This document shows, piece by piece, positions 18,539-29,117 of a stretch of 64,000 nt of DNA. The notes beneath the pieces are model-generated. The model was not told the DNA's origin. It did not search any database and saw only the letters and a list, made by a program, of their open reading frames with translations. Source of the stretch: Micromonospora sp. R77. Lineage in GTDB: Bacteria; Actinomycetota; Actinomycetes; Mycobacteriales; Micromonosporaceae. The position numbers and the translations under genes are program-made. The first letter of the stretch is position 1. The number at the start of each line of letters is the position of its first letter. Location of the stretch: contig NZ_JALDST010000001.1 in NCBI RefSeq assembly GCF_022747945.1, positions 372,001 through 436,000 on the forward strand, in the 5' to 3' direction.

Positions 18539-21500
18539 TGCCCGGCACCTCTCTCCCGGATATCTGCCTCTACGGCTTCCGGCCGACCGAGTCTGGCTTC
18601 ATCCTCCAACTGGAGAAGACAAAGGTGCCTGCTCAAAAGGCGCCCATCGACGGCGTGGTGCAGGTGCACCTCGTTGGCCTGACCGCCGCCTCGCTCGCCC
18701 TCGGTGGGGCCGAGGGCGCGACGGTGACCGAGGCGCTGGGTAGACAACATCCGGCGACTGTCGCACGGATGGCCGTGACGCTTGACCCGGAGCCTAGCCA
18801 CCTCAGCCGCGACGAGGCTCTGGCCATCGCCAATCGCCTCCGCGTGTACCTCGATCTGCCAGGACATCCCGACCTGCTCCACCCCGTCGACGACCGGTTC
18901 CTACCCATCACCGTCGAGCGCGGTGTCCCAGCAGACTTGGCTACCGCGACCGGCGTCCGGGTGATACCCGAGAACCATCTGGTGCGGGATTTCACCGAGC
19001 CCGCGGGCATGTCGGACCTTCACTACCCGGCGATGCGCGGCCAACTGCGTATCACCTCGGACACCGCCGAGATCGGCCTACCACGCGTGGTGGTCGACGC
19101 GCTGCCGATTCCGACCACCGAGCCGCCGGCCGGGTTCACCGAGCCGCTGCCCCTGCACACCTACGCCGAACTGGTGTCGCTTCTTGACGGTCTCGCTCCC
19201 GGACAGATGGCGAAGTTCACCGTAACCGCCTCCGGCCGCACCTACACGTTTGTCGCCACGATGCACGAATCCGGCCTTGCGGTGCGGGATGACAATCGGC
19301 TACCGGCGTCGCTGCCTCGGCGTCCGGAGTCCATCTCCGTGTCGCTGCCGGCCCCGGCCGCAACCGTTGATCGTCACGCCCGCCAGAAGTTGGACGCGGA
19401 CCAGTTCCTGAAGGCGGCGGCGGCGGCAGGCCAGCCCGAGGTACTACTGCCGGTCGGGTTCGATTCTCTCGGCGGATCACCCGGCACGCTGGGCTGGGGT
19501 GAGCGCGGCAGGCTGGAAAAGATCGGCGAACGCCCGCTGACGGACCCCGGCATGGTCGCACAGATGGTGATCAAGCACCGCCCGCAGATGTCCTCCGACC
19601 CAGCGGAGCAGCTCAAGATCAATCAGGACATCCGCGATGGGATCCAGCGCCGTCACAAAGACTTGGGCGCCGTCGAATTCGGACGCAGGTTGACCGGGAT
19701 CGGTCTGCATCTGTGGGTCACTCGCGGCGGCGAGCGGTCCCGGCTGACGGTGCGGTGGAAGCTGAATGGCCCCTCCCGTTCGGCTGACGGTAAACTGCGC
19801 CCGATTCCCGCCGCCGAGGTGAAGAAATCGCTGTCCGGAGAGATCGCCGGAACGTCGATCGACCCCGGCTACCACATGTCGCACCGGACCACAGAGACGA
19901 CGGCCAAGGCTCTGGGAACCAAGCTGCCGTTCGGGGTGCGCATTCTGCAGGGAACCCCTTATTTGCCATGGGTGCAGGTCGGCGCGGACATATTCGTCAG
20001 TCTCAAGGATGTGGATTCCACCTTCTCCGAGCAGGCCTACACCGCGAACCTCAGCATGCCCCTCGACGGCACCACGCGCTACGTCCCCGTCTTTGGCGAG
20101 TTGGAGTTCGACTACCTGCCGGAGAGGAGTGACGTCCGAGAGACCCACACCGGTGGAGCAGGTGCCGCGGTGTTGTCGTTCCCCGCCGAGCAGGTGGACG
20201 TGCAGGGTGGAAGAACAGGGACCGATTTCCACGTCAGTCTGCCGGCGGAACCCACCGATGATCAGCGTCGGCGGATGAAGGCGATTATCAGTACGGCGGT
20301 ACCGGAATCCATCGCGGGCCCGCAAGCCCTCGCCGAAAAGGTCGTCGCCGCGCTGTCCCTGTCCGAAAACGAGGTCCGCAACGACATCGAAGATCGGTTC
20401 GCCAACGAGAGCCTGACGCTACAGGAATTCCTGAACTTCGTCGGCCCGGGCGCCGTGAGCCAAGATTTCGAGGGTGGTGGAAAGAAGTTCGCAATCGTGG
20501 TCTCCGGGCTGCCCCTGGAGGTGCGGCGCGTGGACGAGCGATCGGACGGCGTGGTCAAGAACGACTTCCGACACAATCAGCAGAAGGGCTCCGGCGAGGG
20601 GCAGGGCCGCTCGGCCGGCTTGGCACCCTACCTGCGGCCCAACTTTGGCGGAGCTCTGCCAGTGGCGGCGATGATCGGCCTCGATCTCAAGGCAAACGTC
20701 TCGGGCAAGGTGAGCGGGGGGGACACGCATTCGGTGACCTACGCCGAGGGCAGCACCACCTGGCACATCACCACCGAGACCGGACCGACGGCGGTCTACA
20801 AGGTCACGACGGCGTTGAAAGCCGACGTCACCTCCGATGCCGGCCCGGTCGCCCCCGTCACTTTTACGGGCACAATGACCGTCCATGTGCCCTTGGTGGA
20901 CGCCGACAGGTTCGAGCGGTCGCTGCGGTCGATCAACGAGGCGACTGGCCCGGTGCAGCTGAGCACTGACCCGCAGGACACCGACATCCGGTATCTACCG
21001 GCCGAGATCGAGAACGGCGACTCGCTTGGGGATGGTGTGGTCACCGGCCTGCCAGGTTTGGAGGAGGTGATCCCGGAAATGCTCCGGCTGGTGGGCGAAT
21101 CCGGCACCCGGCGTAGCGCCCTCGAGATGATCGAACTTCAAAGGAAATTGGGGCCGTTGTACGACCCCAATGCCCTGCGTGCCCTACAGGATCTGCTTTA
21201 CCCTCACCCGGGCAGCAACGGCGCCAATGGCGCGGCGGCAGATGGCGACAGTGACGGCTTCTTTTACGGGCTGCCGTTCACCGTCACGTGGGAGAACAAG
21301 GACGGGAAAGTCGAGGTTCACCACTTCCTGCTCTCCCTGCGCAAGAGGACGGCGCCCTCCGGAGCACCGCCGCCGTTGTCGTCCCATAGTCCTCCGCGTC
21401 AGGGCTTCAATCTGACGTTCTCCGGCCCCACCTCAGCAAAGGAGTACGCCGACGGGCGGCAGAACGACCGTGGGTTGAACCTTTCCGCCCTGGCCACGGT

Positions 21501-24500
21501 GGATCTTCTCAGGTCGCCCGCAGCCGGCGCTGGGCGAGGGCCGGGGCGTTTCGGACTGCTCAACGTCGGTGTGCAGGGCGGCCACGAGCAAGGCTGGTCC
21601 GGCGCGCAGGAGCGGCGGGCAGGGGAAAGCTCGATGCGGGTGGGGGCGGTCTCGCACGAAGGCACGATGTACCCGTTCTGGGCGGACGTTGAGGCCGTCA
21701 TCGAGGTGCGTAGCGGAACCGGCAGCCCTCTGCCAAGTGTGCTCTCCGCCCAAGTGAGGGTCACCGTTCCCGAGCCGTTCACCCGGCGCGAGCCCCCCGC
21801 GCCGGACGAGGCGGCAGCGATCGGGAGGATATCGGTCGTCGACACCGCTGCTTCGAACGACATGGGATCGCGTAGCCCGGCCGGGTCGGGACCGGAGCGG
21901 AGCCAGGTGCCGGCAGGGGTGACCTCGCTGGCCCCCGGCGATCTGGTCAGGGGCACGCTCGGCGGGCCGGCGCTGGCCGGGGTGCTCCGCAGGACACCCC
22001 CAACCGGAATGTCGCAGGCTGCCATCGATGACCTGACGCTGTGGCTGGCCAACCCGAACTGGCTAGTGCTGGTGCTGGCCGGCCTGGCGGCACCTGAAGA
22101 CGGCAGCGGGGTGACGCTGACCGGCACGTTTTCCCGATTGCGGCCGAAGGGAGAGACGGGGATCCCGGGCCGCGACTGGGCGGTCTGGGAGCGGACGGTG
22201 GGAAGCGTCCTTTTTGATGCGAACGGGCACACCAGCGCCTCCGAAGTGCCGGCAGCCGGGTTCATACCAATACCGAACGGAATCGTGATCGGGACGAGCG
22301 CCGAACCGGACGGCACGCAATCGCTCGGGCTGCTTCCCTTGCCCAAGAGGGTCGTCGGCCACAAATCCACGCAACAAGGCACGGTGCGCTCGCAGGTGAC
22401 GTCGACCGGCCGATGGGAGGAGCGCCCGGCCACCCACGACCGGTATCTGGTCGACGTGAAGTGGACGATGACGGTCGACGGGGGAAAGCCGGTCCGGATC
22501 TCCGTCACCGGGGTTCCCGTATTGCGACGGTCGGGCCCTGAGGTGTCTGGGCCGCCGCCCCGAGTGCCTCGGTCCCTGGACTGGTCGCGCATCCCGGTGT
22601 TGTCGTCGACTCGGAGGCTGGAGCCATTGCCGGATGCGGGCCAGCCGAACCAGCTCAATCCGGTGGGTCAGATGGTCGCGTCGTTGCTGAAGCGTAACAA
22701 TCTGGTCGGCCTGATCATCGAGAAGTGGCGCGGCTGGGGCGATCCCCGGTCCGAGCTCAAAGAGTTGAGTGAGTTCACCGAGCTGACCTGGTTGCAGACG
22801 ATGATGCCAGCGCTGCTCGGCGCCGGCGTCCCTCTCCTGTCCATCGACGGCAAAACGGTGATCGTTTTGCGGGCGTACCGTCGCGGCAGCTACAAGCATG
22901 CCGACGCCGAGTTCGACAGCACGATCATCCGCTTCGGCGCGAAAACGGTCACCACCGAGCAGTCGATCACCAATATCGATGCGCACGGCTGGCATTTCTC
23001 CTCGTACGGAATGCAGGGCTTCCCCAACGGCACCGCCACCTCGTGGCGCATACACCCTGACGTTCTGCGCATACTCACCGGTTTGACTACGAGCGCTGCC
23101 GCCCACCAAGAAATGGATCGGAAATTCCTCACATATCACGCCGAATCCTCACATGTGTACAAAGGCTCCGTGGAGTTCGTCGCCACCCTCGTCACGGCGG
23201 AGGGCTACACTCTGCCGAGCGCGTTCGAGCGAGCCTCCGGGCTGGAGTCCCAGTCCAGGACAGAGATCGGCAGGGCGACGGTTCGGGAGCACGTCGGCGC
23301 CTCAGAGGACGTGCTGCCAGATCCGGCGCAGGCGACCTCAGCGGCCCCGCCGCCCACGGTGACGCTGCTGGAGCCATTCAATCTGTCGAGGCCCGATTAC
23401 AGTCGGGCCGATATGAACTGGTTCCCCGTCTCAGTTTCCGACATTCGGGACGGCCGGGTCACCGTGCTCGAATTCGACCCCGACGTCGTACGCGCCCTCT
23501 CGGCTGAAATCCACGAGGTCCTGCGGACGTCGTCGGTCAACAGGTTTATCAGTGACGGAATTCCGGCGGTCGACCTCTTACATATCCTTGAACAGCTCGC
23601 GGCGCCGACCGTCGTCGAAGACGCGGTGGGAACCGGGCATTCGTTCGAGACGGGCCGTTCAGAGGGTTTACTCAAGGGCGAAGCCGGCGTAATCAGGATC
23701 CAATACCAATTTTTCAACGCTGCGCTCGATGGCTACCTCGACGTGACCCGGCGGACCGAGCGCGGCTTCAAGTCGAAATTTTCAGCCGGGCGACAGGTGC
23801 AGAGCACCAAGCGCGACGAAGTGGAGTCAATTCTCAGCTTCGCCACGTCTTCGCTGCCTGACAGGGCGACCGACCTGCCCGCCCGGGACGCGGTACCCGT
23901 TGGCATTCCCAATGCAAGCCTGAGCAGGCAGTTGTCGAAGGGGAGCACAGCAGCCACCAGCTCATTGCATGCCAGTTTCTCCGAACAGAGGGGCCAGCAC
24001 CCGCTGACGATGACGAGCGTGCTGCTGCGGTTCCAGGTGACCCTCGGCGAAAAAATGTTGGTGGACGAAGGCTTCCGGCTCGACAACGCAGTATCGATGG
24101 TGGTGGACCCCGAGACGGCCCTGGCCAATGCCCCCTACTTCAGCCCGCCGGGCCGCCCGGTCGAGACGGTGTTCGATGACGGCATCCCGACCCCCGCCGG
24201 GCGGTTCTTCCCCGCCGGGGATGATGCTGAGACCTACTGGGCGGCGGCCCACGCGCAGCAGATGTTCCCCTCCTCGGTAGTGGTCACCGGCCGGTACGAC
24301 CCGTTGACCGACCGATTCAGCGGCCAGGACGTGGCAGGCCTGTCCAGTCGGCTGGCCCCGCTCGTGGGCGACAGCGGCCTGGTCGTCCTGCCCGTGGGTG
24401 GGGTCGGTGACATCCGTGCGCTCCATCCTGTCGGCGGGGCCGACCCGAGGCATCAGCGCTCGTTCGCCGCCCGGCTGGCCGCACAACTCGAGCGCGACGC

Positions 24501-26529
24501 GCCGGAGAAGAACATCCGGGTGATCGCACCGGCACACGACGACGATGTCCTGCAGACCCCCGTCACGCCGGATGCGCGGCCGAACCCGCCCGGACAGTTG
24601 GTCGCGATGCGGTTCTCCCCCGTAGTCGAAGGGGCGCCTCCGCAGGAGGTGGCTGCGCTCGGAACCTTCGCGGAGCACTCGGCGAACGGGGAGTTTCAGC
24701 CGCTGGATCACGACTTGACCCCCGCGGTGCTCTCCCGAGAACAGAATCGGGGGGCGCGGCCAGTTGGTGGTCAGAAATCCATCCCAGGCGCCCGCCCGCC
24801 CCTCGGGAGATTCGGTTGGTCGGCCCGTCGGCCGTTTCCGACCGACGAAGAATCGAAGATGGTCGCGGGGTGGGTCACCGGCAAGGTCGTCATCGGCGGT
24901 GCGGAGTCCGACCAAGCCCCGGAGCGGGCCGGTTCGATGCTCCCCGGTGTGGTGCAGGTGTACGTCCGAGGCGGAACGCCGGGCGAGCTGGTCTTCGCCG
25001 CGCTCGGGCTGGTGGCCGAGCGGGCCGAGACCGGCCACATGCTGCGCGTGCTGACCGTCGATGGCGACGGTGTGACGGTGCAGCCCGACTACGATGTGGG
25101 ATACCGCTCGTCGACCGGCGAATTCACCGCCGGCTCGCTGTTCCAGAAACTCGCGGACCGTCATCTCATCGACGTGGACGTCGACAACGGCCATGCCGAG
25201 CCGAAGCGCCTGCGTCCACACAAGGGTCTGGCCGAGGGACCGGCCAGCGACGCCGAACCCGTTTCGCAGGGCTCCGTCACACCGGGCACCCCGCAGCCCA
25301 GCGGGGCCGATCTCGACGCAGCCGTACCGGCCGCGGGCCAGCGCACGGGCGACAGCGACCTGACCTCGGAGCCGCAGTGGCTGCGGGACTCTCTCGCCCG
25401 AATCAAGCGGCCGTACGAGGACACACCGAACCTGCTCAGTGACATGGCGGTACTTGGCCTCCAGAAGGCGACGTTACCGCCGGGCGCCCTCAGGAGCATC
25501 GCGTCCAAGCGACAGGGCCAGTATTTCGTGTGGCTCAGCACGGCAGCTGGCGACGCGGTGGACCGACAGGTGTACGAGTGGTTGAACGAGCGGCTGGAAC
25601 AGCTCGCCCAGGCCGGGAGGACGCTCATCGTGGTGACCCGCGGCCGGCCCACCCTCGACGATGTGACCGGCGGATCAAGGCTCGCGCCGGGGCCCGAGAA
25701 GCGCAGCCTGGACGCGCTGCTCGCTAGGTACGGTGTCGCTGTCGTGCACGAGGTACCGCAGAGTTCCGGCGGGCTTCACGGGCTGAATGTCGACAACAGC
25801 TGGAAGGTACACGGGCCCACGCCCGCAACAGCACACGACGGGGAAGCGGACGCCACCTGGGACAAGATCAATGCGTCCCTGGTGGACGCCGCCCTCCGCC
25901 TGACCCGACCGACCAGCGCCGTGCACCCGGTGTCCGAGGCGTTCGGCGCGCTGGCGTGGGGCGCGAAGAGCGTACGCGAGCAGTTCGAGCTGCTGGGAGA
26001 GCGCCGGACCGACCTGCTGAACGAGGCAAACCTGGAGCAGGCCAGGCGAATGGCCGAGCGGGTCCCGACCAGCATGAGCATCGCCCTGGTCACACCCCTG
26101 CTGCGCTTCGGCCGGTACGTGGACGTGGACGTGGTGGTCAGGTTCACGGAGGCCCTGCCGACCGAGCGACCGGGCACGCTGCTGAGTGCGGTCGGCGAGC
26201 TCGACAAGGCCGGCAAGCTGAAGGACCCGCAGGACGGCGGCGTTGCCACCGGTGACTTCGTGGATCTGGTCCAGGCGGTCCGGTTGGGCGCGCCGAAGGT
26301 GGAGCACGGCGGCTTCGACTTCGCCGTGTCCCTGCTCCAGGCCATCGACCAGGTCAAGGCCGGCAGGTTCGGCGACGCGCAGAGGCTCATCGAGGTTCAC
26401 CGCGGGGACCTCGAACCGACCCAGAAGGAGGCTTGGGTCAACGCCCTCGGTGAGCTCAAGGGCGGCATGACCGACGACACCGAGCGCAGCAGCCTCGAAT
26501 GGCTGCTGGCGGAGGTGTACAAGTGCTGA
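18538..26529 (+). CDS. Giant modular protein B (2663 aa)
   Basis: It starts at an ATG that shares a base with the stop of the partner gene. Residues 1-160 are the shared N-terminal module (DGVVQVHLVG, LDLPGHPDLLHPVDDRFLP, ATGVRVIPENHLV). Residues about 195-285 are the second shared module (LAPGQMAKFTV). Residues about 370-1900 are beta-rich and low in cysteine. Residues about 1888-2055 look like a degenerate alpha/beta peptidase-like unit (SSVVVTGRYD, GLVVLPVGGVGD). An N-terminal-module-like segment recurs at about 2105-2222 (PGVVQVYVRGG). The common C-terminal module spans about 2275-2663 (RLEQLAQAGRTLIVVTRGRP, VSEAFGALAWG, RFGDAQRLIEVHRGDLEP) and ends EVYKC. There are no membrane helices. 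The role is unknown; the same modular family as giants A and C. Confidence 0.87.
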   Translation: MPGTSLPDICLYGFRPTESGFILQLEKTKVPAQKAPIDGVVQVHLVGLTAASLALGGAEGATVTEALGRQHPATVARMAVTLDPEPSHLSRDEALAIANRLRVYLDLPGHPDLLHPVDDRFLPITVERGVPADLATATGVRVIPENHLVRDFTEPAGMSDLHYPAMRGQLRITSDTAEIGLPRVVVDALPIPTTEPPAGFTEPLPLHTYAELVSLLDGLAPGQMAKFTVTASGRTYTFVATMHESGLAVRDDNRLPASLPRRPESISVSLPAPAATVDRHARQKLDADQFLKAAAAAGQPEVLLPVGFDSLGGSPGTLGWGERGRLEKIGERPLTDPGMVAQMVIKHRPQMSSDPAEQLKINQDIRDGIQRRHKDLGAVEFGRRLTGIGLHLWVTRGGERSRLTVRWKLNGPSRSADGKLRPIPAAEVKKSLSGEIAGTSIDPGYHMSHRTTETTAKALGTKLPFGVRILQGTPYLPWVQVGADIFVSLKDVDSTFSEQAYTANLSMPLDGTTRYVPVFGELEFDYLPERSDVRETHTGGAGAAVLSFPAEQVDVQGGRTGTDFHVSLPAEPTDDQRRRMKAIISTAVPESIAGPQALAEKVVAALSLSENEVRNDIEDRFANESLTLQEFLNFVGPGAVSQDFEGGGKKFAIVVSGLPLEVRRVDERSDGVVKNDFRHNQQKGSGEGQGRSAGLAPYLRPNFGGALPVAAMIGLDLKANVSGKVSGGDTHSVTYAEGSTTWHITTETGPTAVYKVTTALKADVTSDAGPVAPVTFTGTMTVHVPLVDADRFERSLRSINEATGPVQLSTDPQDTDIRYLPAEIENGDSLGDGVVTGLPGLEEVIPEMLRLVGESGTRRSALEMIELQRKLGPLYDPNALRALQDLLYPHPGSNGANGAAADGDSDGFFYGLPFTVTWENKDGKVEVHHFLLSLRKRTAPSGAPPPLSSHSPPRQGFNLTFSGPTSAKEYADGRQNDRGLNLSALATVDLLRSPAAGAGRGPGRFGLLNVGVQGGHEQGWSGAQERRAGESSMRVGAVSHEGTMYPFWADVEAVIEVRSGTGSPLPSVLSAQVRVTVPEPFTRREPPAPDEAAAIGRISVVDTAASNDMGSRSPAGSGPERSQVPAGVTSLAPGDLVRGTLGGPALAGVLRRTPPTGMSQAAIDDLTLWLANPNWLVLVLAGLAAPEDGSGVTLTGTFSRLRPKGETGIPGRDWAVWERTVGSVLFDANGHTSASEVPAAGFIPIPNGIVIGTSAEPDGTQSLGLLPLPKRVVGHKSTQQGTVRSQVTSTGRWEERPATHDRYLVDVKWTMTVDGGKPVRISVTGVPVLRRSGPEVSGPPPRVPRSLDWSRIPVLSSTRRLEPLPDAGQPNQLNPVGQMVASLLKRNNLVGLIIEKWRGWGDPRSELKELSEFTELTWLQTMMPALLGAGVPLLSIDGKTVIVLRAYRRGSYKHADAEFDSTIIRFGAKTVTTEQSITNIDAHGWHFSSYGMQGFPNGTATSWRIHPDVLRILTGLTTSAAAHQEMDRKFLTYHAESSHVYKGSVEFVATLVTAEGYTLPSAFERASGLESQSRTEIGRATVREHVGASEDVLPDPAQATSAAPPPTVTLLEPFNLSRPDYSRADMNWFPVSVSDIRDGRVTVLEFDPDVVRALSAEIHEVLRTSSVNRFISDGIPAVDLLHILEQLAAPTVVEDAVGTGHSFETGRSEGLLKGEAGVIRIQYQFFNAALDGYLDVTRRTERGFKSKFSAGRQVQSTKRDEVESILSFATSSLPDRATDLPARDAVPVGIPNASLSRQLSKGSTAATSSLHASFSEQRGQHPLTMTSVLLRFQVTLGEKMLVDEGFRLDNAVSMVVDPETALANAPYFSPPGRPVETVFDDGIPTPAGRFFPAGDDAETYWAAAHAQQMFPSSVVVTGRYDPLTDRFSGQDVAGLSSRLAPLVGDSGLVVLPVGGVGDIRALHPVGGADPRHQRSFAARLAAQLERDAPEKNIRVIAPAHDDDVLQTPVTPDARPNPPGQLVAMRFSPVVEGAPPQEVAALGTFAEHSANGEFQPLDHDLTPAVLSREQNRGARPVGGQKSIPGARPPLGRFGWSARRPFPTDEESKMVAGWVTGKVVIGGAESDQAPERAGSMLPGVVQVYVRGGTPGELVFAALGLVAERAETGHMLRVLTVDGDGVTVQPDYDVGYRSSTGEFTAGSLFQKLADRHLIDVDVDNGHAEPKRLRPHKGLAEGPASDAEPVSQGSVTPGTPQPSGADLDAAVPAAGQRTGDSDLTSEPQWLRDSLARIKRPYEDTPNLLSDMAVLGLQKATLPPGALRSIASKRQGQYFVWLSTAAGDAVDRQVYEWLNERLEQLAQAGRTLIVVTRGRPTLDDVTGGSRLAPGPEKRSLDALLARYGVAVVHEVPQSSGGLHGLNVDNSWKVHGPTPATAHDGEADATWDKINASLVDAALRLTRPTSAVHPVSEAFGALAWGAKSVREQFELLGERRTDLLNEANLEQARRMAERVPTSMSIALVTPLLRFGRYVDVDVVVRFTEALPTERPGTLLSAVGELDKAGKLKDPQDGGVATGDFVDLVQAVRLGAPKVEHGGFDFAVSLLQAIDQVKAGRFGDAQRLIEVHRGDLEPTQKEAWVNALGELKGGMTDDTERSSLEWLLAEVYKC

Positions 26530-26571
26530 TCGGACGTGCCCGTGCTCGCGCGGCTTCCGGTCTGCGGCGGG

Positions 26572-27600
26572 TCAGGCGGGCGGAGGCCCGCCGGCATGCT
26601 CGCGACGCAGGACGGGCAGCACCTCGGAGCCGAGGATGTCCAACTGTTCCAGCACCGTGCTCACCGGCAGCCCGGCATGGTCGATCAGGAAGAGCAGACG
26701 GTGACAGTCACCGACGTACTCCCGGTAGCCGAGGACCCCGTCGATGATCTGCTGAGGGCTGCCCACCGTCATCGGTGTGGTGTTCATGTGCTCCTCCAGC
26801 GAGGGTCCGTGGCCGTAGAGGGGCGCGTTGTCGAAGTACGGCCGGAACTCCCGGACCGCGTCCTGTGACCTCGGCCGGACGAAGACATGTCCACCCAGCC
26901 CGACGACCGCCTGCTCGGCGGTGCCGTGGCCGTGCGCGGCGTACCGCTCGCGAAAGGTCCGGACCAGCCGGGCCGTGTGCTGCCAGGGCCACATGATGTG
27001 GTTGGCGAAGAAGCCGTCACCGTGGGCGGCAGCCAGTTCCACGGTCTCCTGGCTGGACACCGCCGCGTGCCAGACGAACGGCGGCTCGGCCGCGAACGGC
27101 CGCGGCACCGCCGTGAAACCCTGCAACGGCGTACGGAACTCACCGGACCAGTCGACGGTGTCCTCGTCCCACAGCCGGCGTAGCAGCCGGTAGTTCTCGG
27201 CGGCCAGCCGGTGACTGTCGTCGGCGTTGCGGCCGAACCACGGATACACAGGGCCGAAAATGCCCCGCCCGAGCATCAGGTCCAACCGGCCTTCGCACAG
27301 ATGCTGCACGGTCGCGTAATCCTCGGCGACCCGGACCGGGTCGTTGGTGGTGACGAGCGCCGTCGCCGTGGAGAGCAGCAAGCGGCTCGTCCGCGCGGCC
27401 AGATAGCCCAGCAGCACGGCCGGCGCGGACACGGCGTACGGCGGGTGGTGGTGCTCGCCGACGGCGAAGACATCGAAGCCGGCCGCCTCGGCGTGCTCGG
27501 CGATCCGTGCCATGTGGTGTATCCGCTCGTTCTCCGTCGGCATCCGGCCCGTCACGGGGTCGGGAGTGCGGTCGCCGATACTGTAGACACCAATCTGCAT
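26572..27600 (-). CDS. LLM-class flavin-dependent oxidoreductase
   Basis: The protein has 342 aa and the bacterial luciferase-like TIM-barrel signature: MQIGVYSIGDR, HAEAAGFDVFAVGEHHHPPY, TSRLLLSTATALVTTNDPVR, LCEGRLDLMLGRG. Members use reduced flavin (FMNH2 or F420) to oxidise small organic substrates; cofactor and substrate cannot be read here. It closely matches the gene at 30965-32017 along its whole length and lies in opposite orientation, so the two are paralogues bordering the regulatory block. It converges with giant B, with 42 bp between the stops. There is no sign of lux partner genes. Confidence 0.87.
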   Translation of the reverse strand: MQIGVYSIGDRTPDPVTGRMPTENERIHHMARIAEHAEAAGFDVFAVGEHHHPPYAVSAPAVLLGYLAARTSRLLLSTATALVTTNDPVRVAEDYATVQHLCEGRLDLMLGRGIFGPVYPWFGRNADDSHRLAAENYRLLRRLWDEDTVDWSGEFRTPLQGFTAVPRPFAAEPPFVWHAAVSSQETVELAAAHGDGFFANHIMWPWQHTARLVRTFRERYAAHGHGTAEQAVVGLGGHVFVRPRSQDAVREFRPYFDNAPLYGHGPSLEEHMNTTPMTVGSPQQIIDGVLGYREYVGDCHRLLFLIDHAGLPVSTVLEQLDILGSEVLPVLRREHAGGPPPA

Positions 27601-27648
27601 ACCCGTCAGACGCCCGGAGCCGGCGACCGGTTCAGATCGCGGCCCGGC

Positions 27649-28809
27649 TCATCGGCCGGGGGTGGCCGGCGTACCCGCGCTGCGAGGCAGGAACACCGTG
27701 ACGACGACCCGGGCGCCGTGGGTGACGGCGATGTGGGATAGATCGGCGATGCCGACCGGCAGTTCGCCGGCGACCTCGTGCACGCCGGTCCGGCCGGTCC
27801 AGTTGACCAGCGGCCACCGCCGACCGTCGAAGGTGTAACCGTAGAGCCGGTAGCCGGTGCCCTCGTCCAGACCGCTCAGTGTGGCCCGCACGGTGACCCT
27901 GTCGCGTCCTTCGGTGAGGAGGACCGACATGTTCGCGCCGGAGTCCGGGTCCGTCGCGGAGGCGACGGCGGTGGGGACGGTGACCGGCTGCCCTTCCAGG
28001 GCCGGCGGGTCGAGCAGGGCCCGCGCGGCGATTCCGGCCACCGTGAGGGTGAGCAGGAGCAGGGCGCTCAGGCTCGCGAGGGTGGCGGATCGCCGGGAGA
28101 AGAGGCGCTTCCGGGTGGACCTCGCACGCTGGCCGTCGCCCGCATGTGGGATGTCCGGCGGGCGGTCGAAGCCGGGTCGGGTCGGGTGCGCAAGGGGCCG
28201 TCGGGCGGCCGGCTGCTGCGTCGGTACGGCCGGCAGTGCAGCCCGCTGCTCAATGGGCGGTGGCTTGTGGACCGGTGCGACCGGCCGGGGTGCCGCCCTC
28301 TGCTGCGGGGGCTCTTGGATCGGCGCCACCGGCGGGGGTGCGATCCTCTGCTGCGAGGGCTTCTGGACCGGTGCGACCGGCGGGGGTGCCACCCGCTGCT
28401 GCGAGGCCTTACCCTGCCCGAGGTCGGGTCCAGCGGCGGCAGGCGCCTTCCGGGCTGCCGTCTCGACACCCGTACGGCCGCGCCGATGCCGGAACCGGCG
28501 TTTGTCGGTCTCCTGGGTCTCCTCGCCCGCCGGGCCTGCCAGCTCCTGCGGCGCGAACCGCGCCGGAAAGGCCGGCGGCACCGCCGTCCCCAGTGCCCCG
28601 TAGTGGTTGAGCAGGTCATCCCCGTCGTCGCTGAGCAGGGCCAGCGCGGCGAGCGTCTCGCACACCTCGGTCGCCGCCGTCCGGCACAGCTGGCACGACT
28701 GGAGATGGTGGCCGACCTGCTCCCCGCTACGCCGGTCGAGCGCGTCGAGGTAATAGAGGGCCAGCAGGTCCGCCACATGGGCGCCCGTAGCAACGTCTTC
28801 CACCCGCAT
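27649..28809 (-). CDS. RskA-like membrane anti-sigma protein with Pro-rich linker
   Basis: In 386 aa, an N-terminal zinc-finger anti-sigma domain shows HLQSCQLC, the H-x3-C-x2-C motif at residues 35-42. It is followed by a long proline/glutamine linker with near-tandem units (QQRVAPPPVAPVQKP, QQRIAPPPVAPIQEP, QQRAAPRPVAPVHKP). A single membrane helix at about 240-262 (LASLSALLLLTLTVAGIA) is followed by an outside domain of about 110 aa (VTVRATLSGLDEGTGYRLYG) that matches the other anti-sigma protein in this window. Such proteins hold an ECF sigma factor at the membrane until a signal triggers release. No sigma factor gene is adjacent, which is unusual. A 51-codon ORF lies upstream on the same strand. 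Confidence 0.8.
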   Translation of the reverse strand: MRVEDVATGAHVADLLALYYLDALDRRSGEQVGHHLQSCQLCRTAATEVCETLAALALLSDDGDDLLNHYGALGTAVPPAFPARFAPQELAGPAGEETQETDKRRFRHRRGRTGVETAARKAPAAAGPDLGQGKASQQRVAPPPVAPVQKPSQQRIAPPPVAPIQEPPQQRAAPRPVAPVHKPPPIEQRAALPAVPTQQPAARRPLAHPTRPGFDRPPDIPHAGDGQRARSTRKRLFSRRSATLASLSALLLLTLTVAGIAARALLDPPALEGQPVTVPTAVASATDPDSGANMSVLLTEGRDRVTVRATLSGLDEGTGYRLYGYTFDGRRWPLVNWTGRTGVHEVAGELPVGIADLSHIAVTHGARVVVTVFLPRSAGTPATPGR

Positions 28810-28961
28810 CAGACCCTCGGTTTACCGACTTTTCGACGACCATCGCTCAAAGTACGCCTGCCGGCACCGTTCAGGCGGGCGGCATCAGGCCCGGGGCCAT
28901 GCTGTCGAAGATATCCCGCGGGTCGGGCATGCGGCGTTTCTTGATCTAAGGAGTTGCGCTG

Positions 28962-29117
28962 TCACGTCGCGTAGCGCCGCCGGCATCGCGTCTCGAACTC
29001 TTCCGAGCCAAGCACCGCATCCCTCGATCCCTCGGCCTGCTTCGACACGGTCAGCCTGCCACCGGTGCTCAAGACGCTGTAGTCCTCCAAGTAGGGGCTG
29101 ACAACCATGTCCCCCAT
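28962..29117 (-). CDS. Small unrecognised ORF (51 aa) upstream of the anti-sigma gene
   Basis: The reading frame starts MGDMVVSPYLEDYSVLSTGG and ends FETRCRRRYAT. It has balanced composition and plausible secondary structure, unlike the shadow frames around it. It lies on the same strand as, and upstream of, the anti-sigma gene at 27649-28809. The paralogous anti-sigma gene at 30025 is also preceded by a 51-aa ORF, though the two peptides do not obviously align. The rest of 28931-29350 holds no other supported gene. A real gene is possible but unproven; it may also be the 3' end of a lost gene. Confidence 0.4.
   Translation of the reverse strand: MGDMVVSPYLEDYSVLSTGGRLTVSKQAEGSRDAVLGSEEFETRCRRRYAT

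Noticed and set aside
28871..28930. Minus-strand 19-codon peptide MPDPRDIFDSMAPGLMPPA
   Set aside because: It has an ATG and stop but no good ribosome site and no RiPP maturation genes; it may be a tail of a lost gene. Not strong enough to list.
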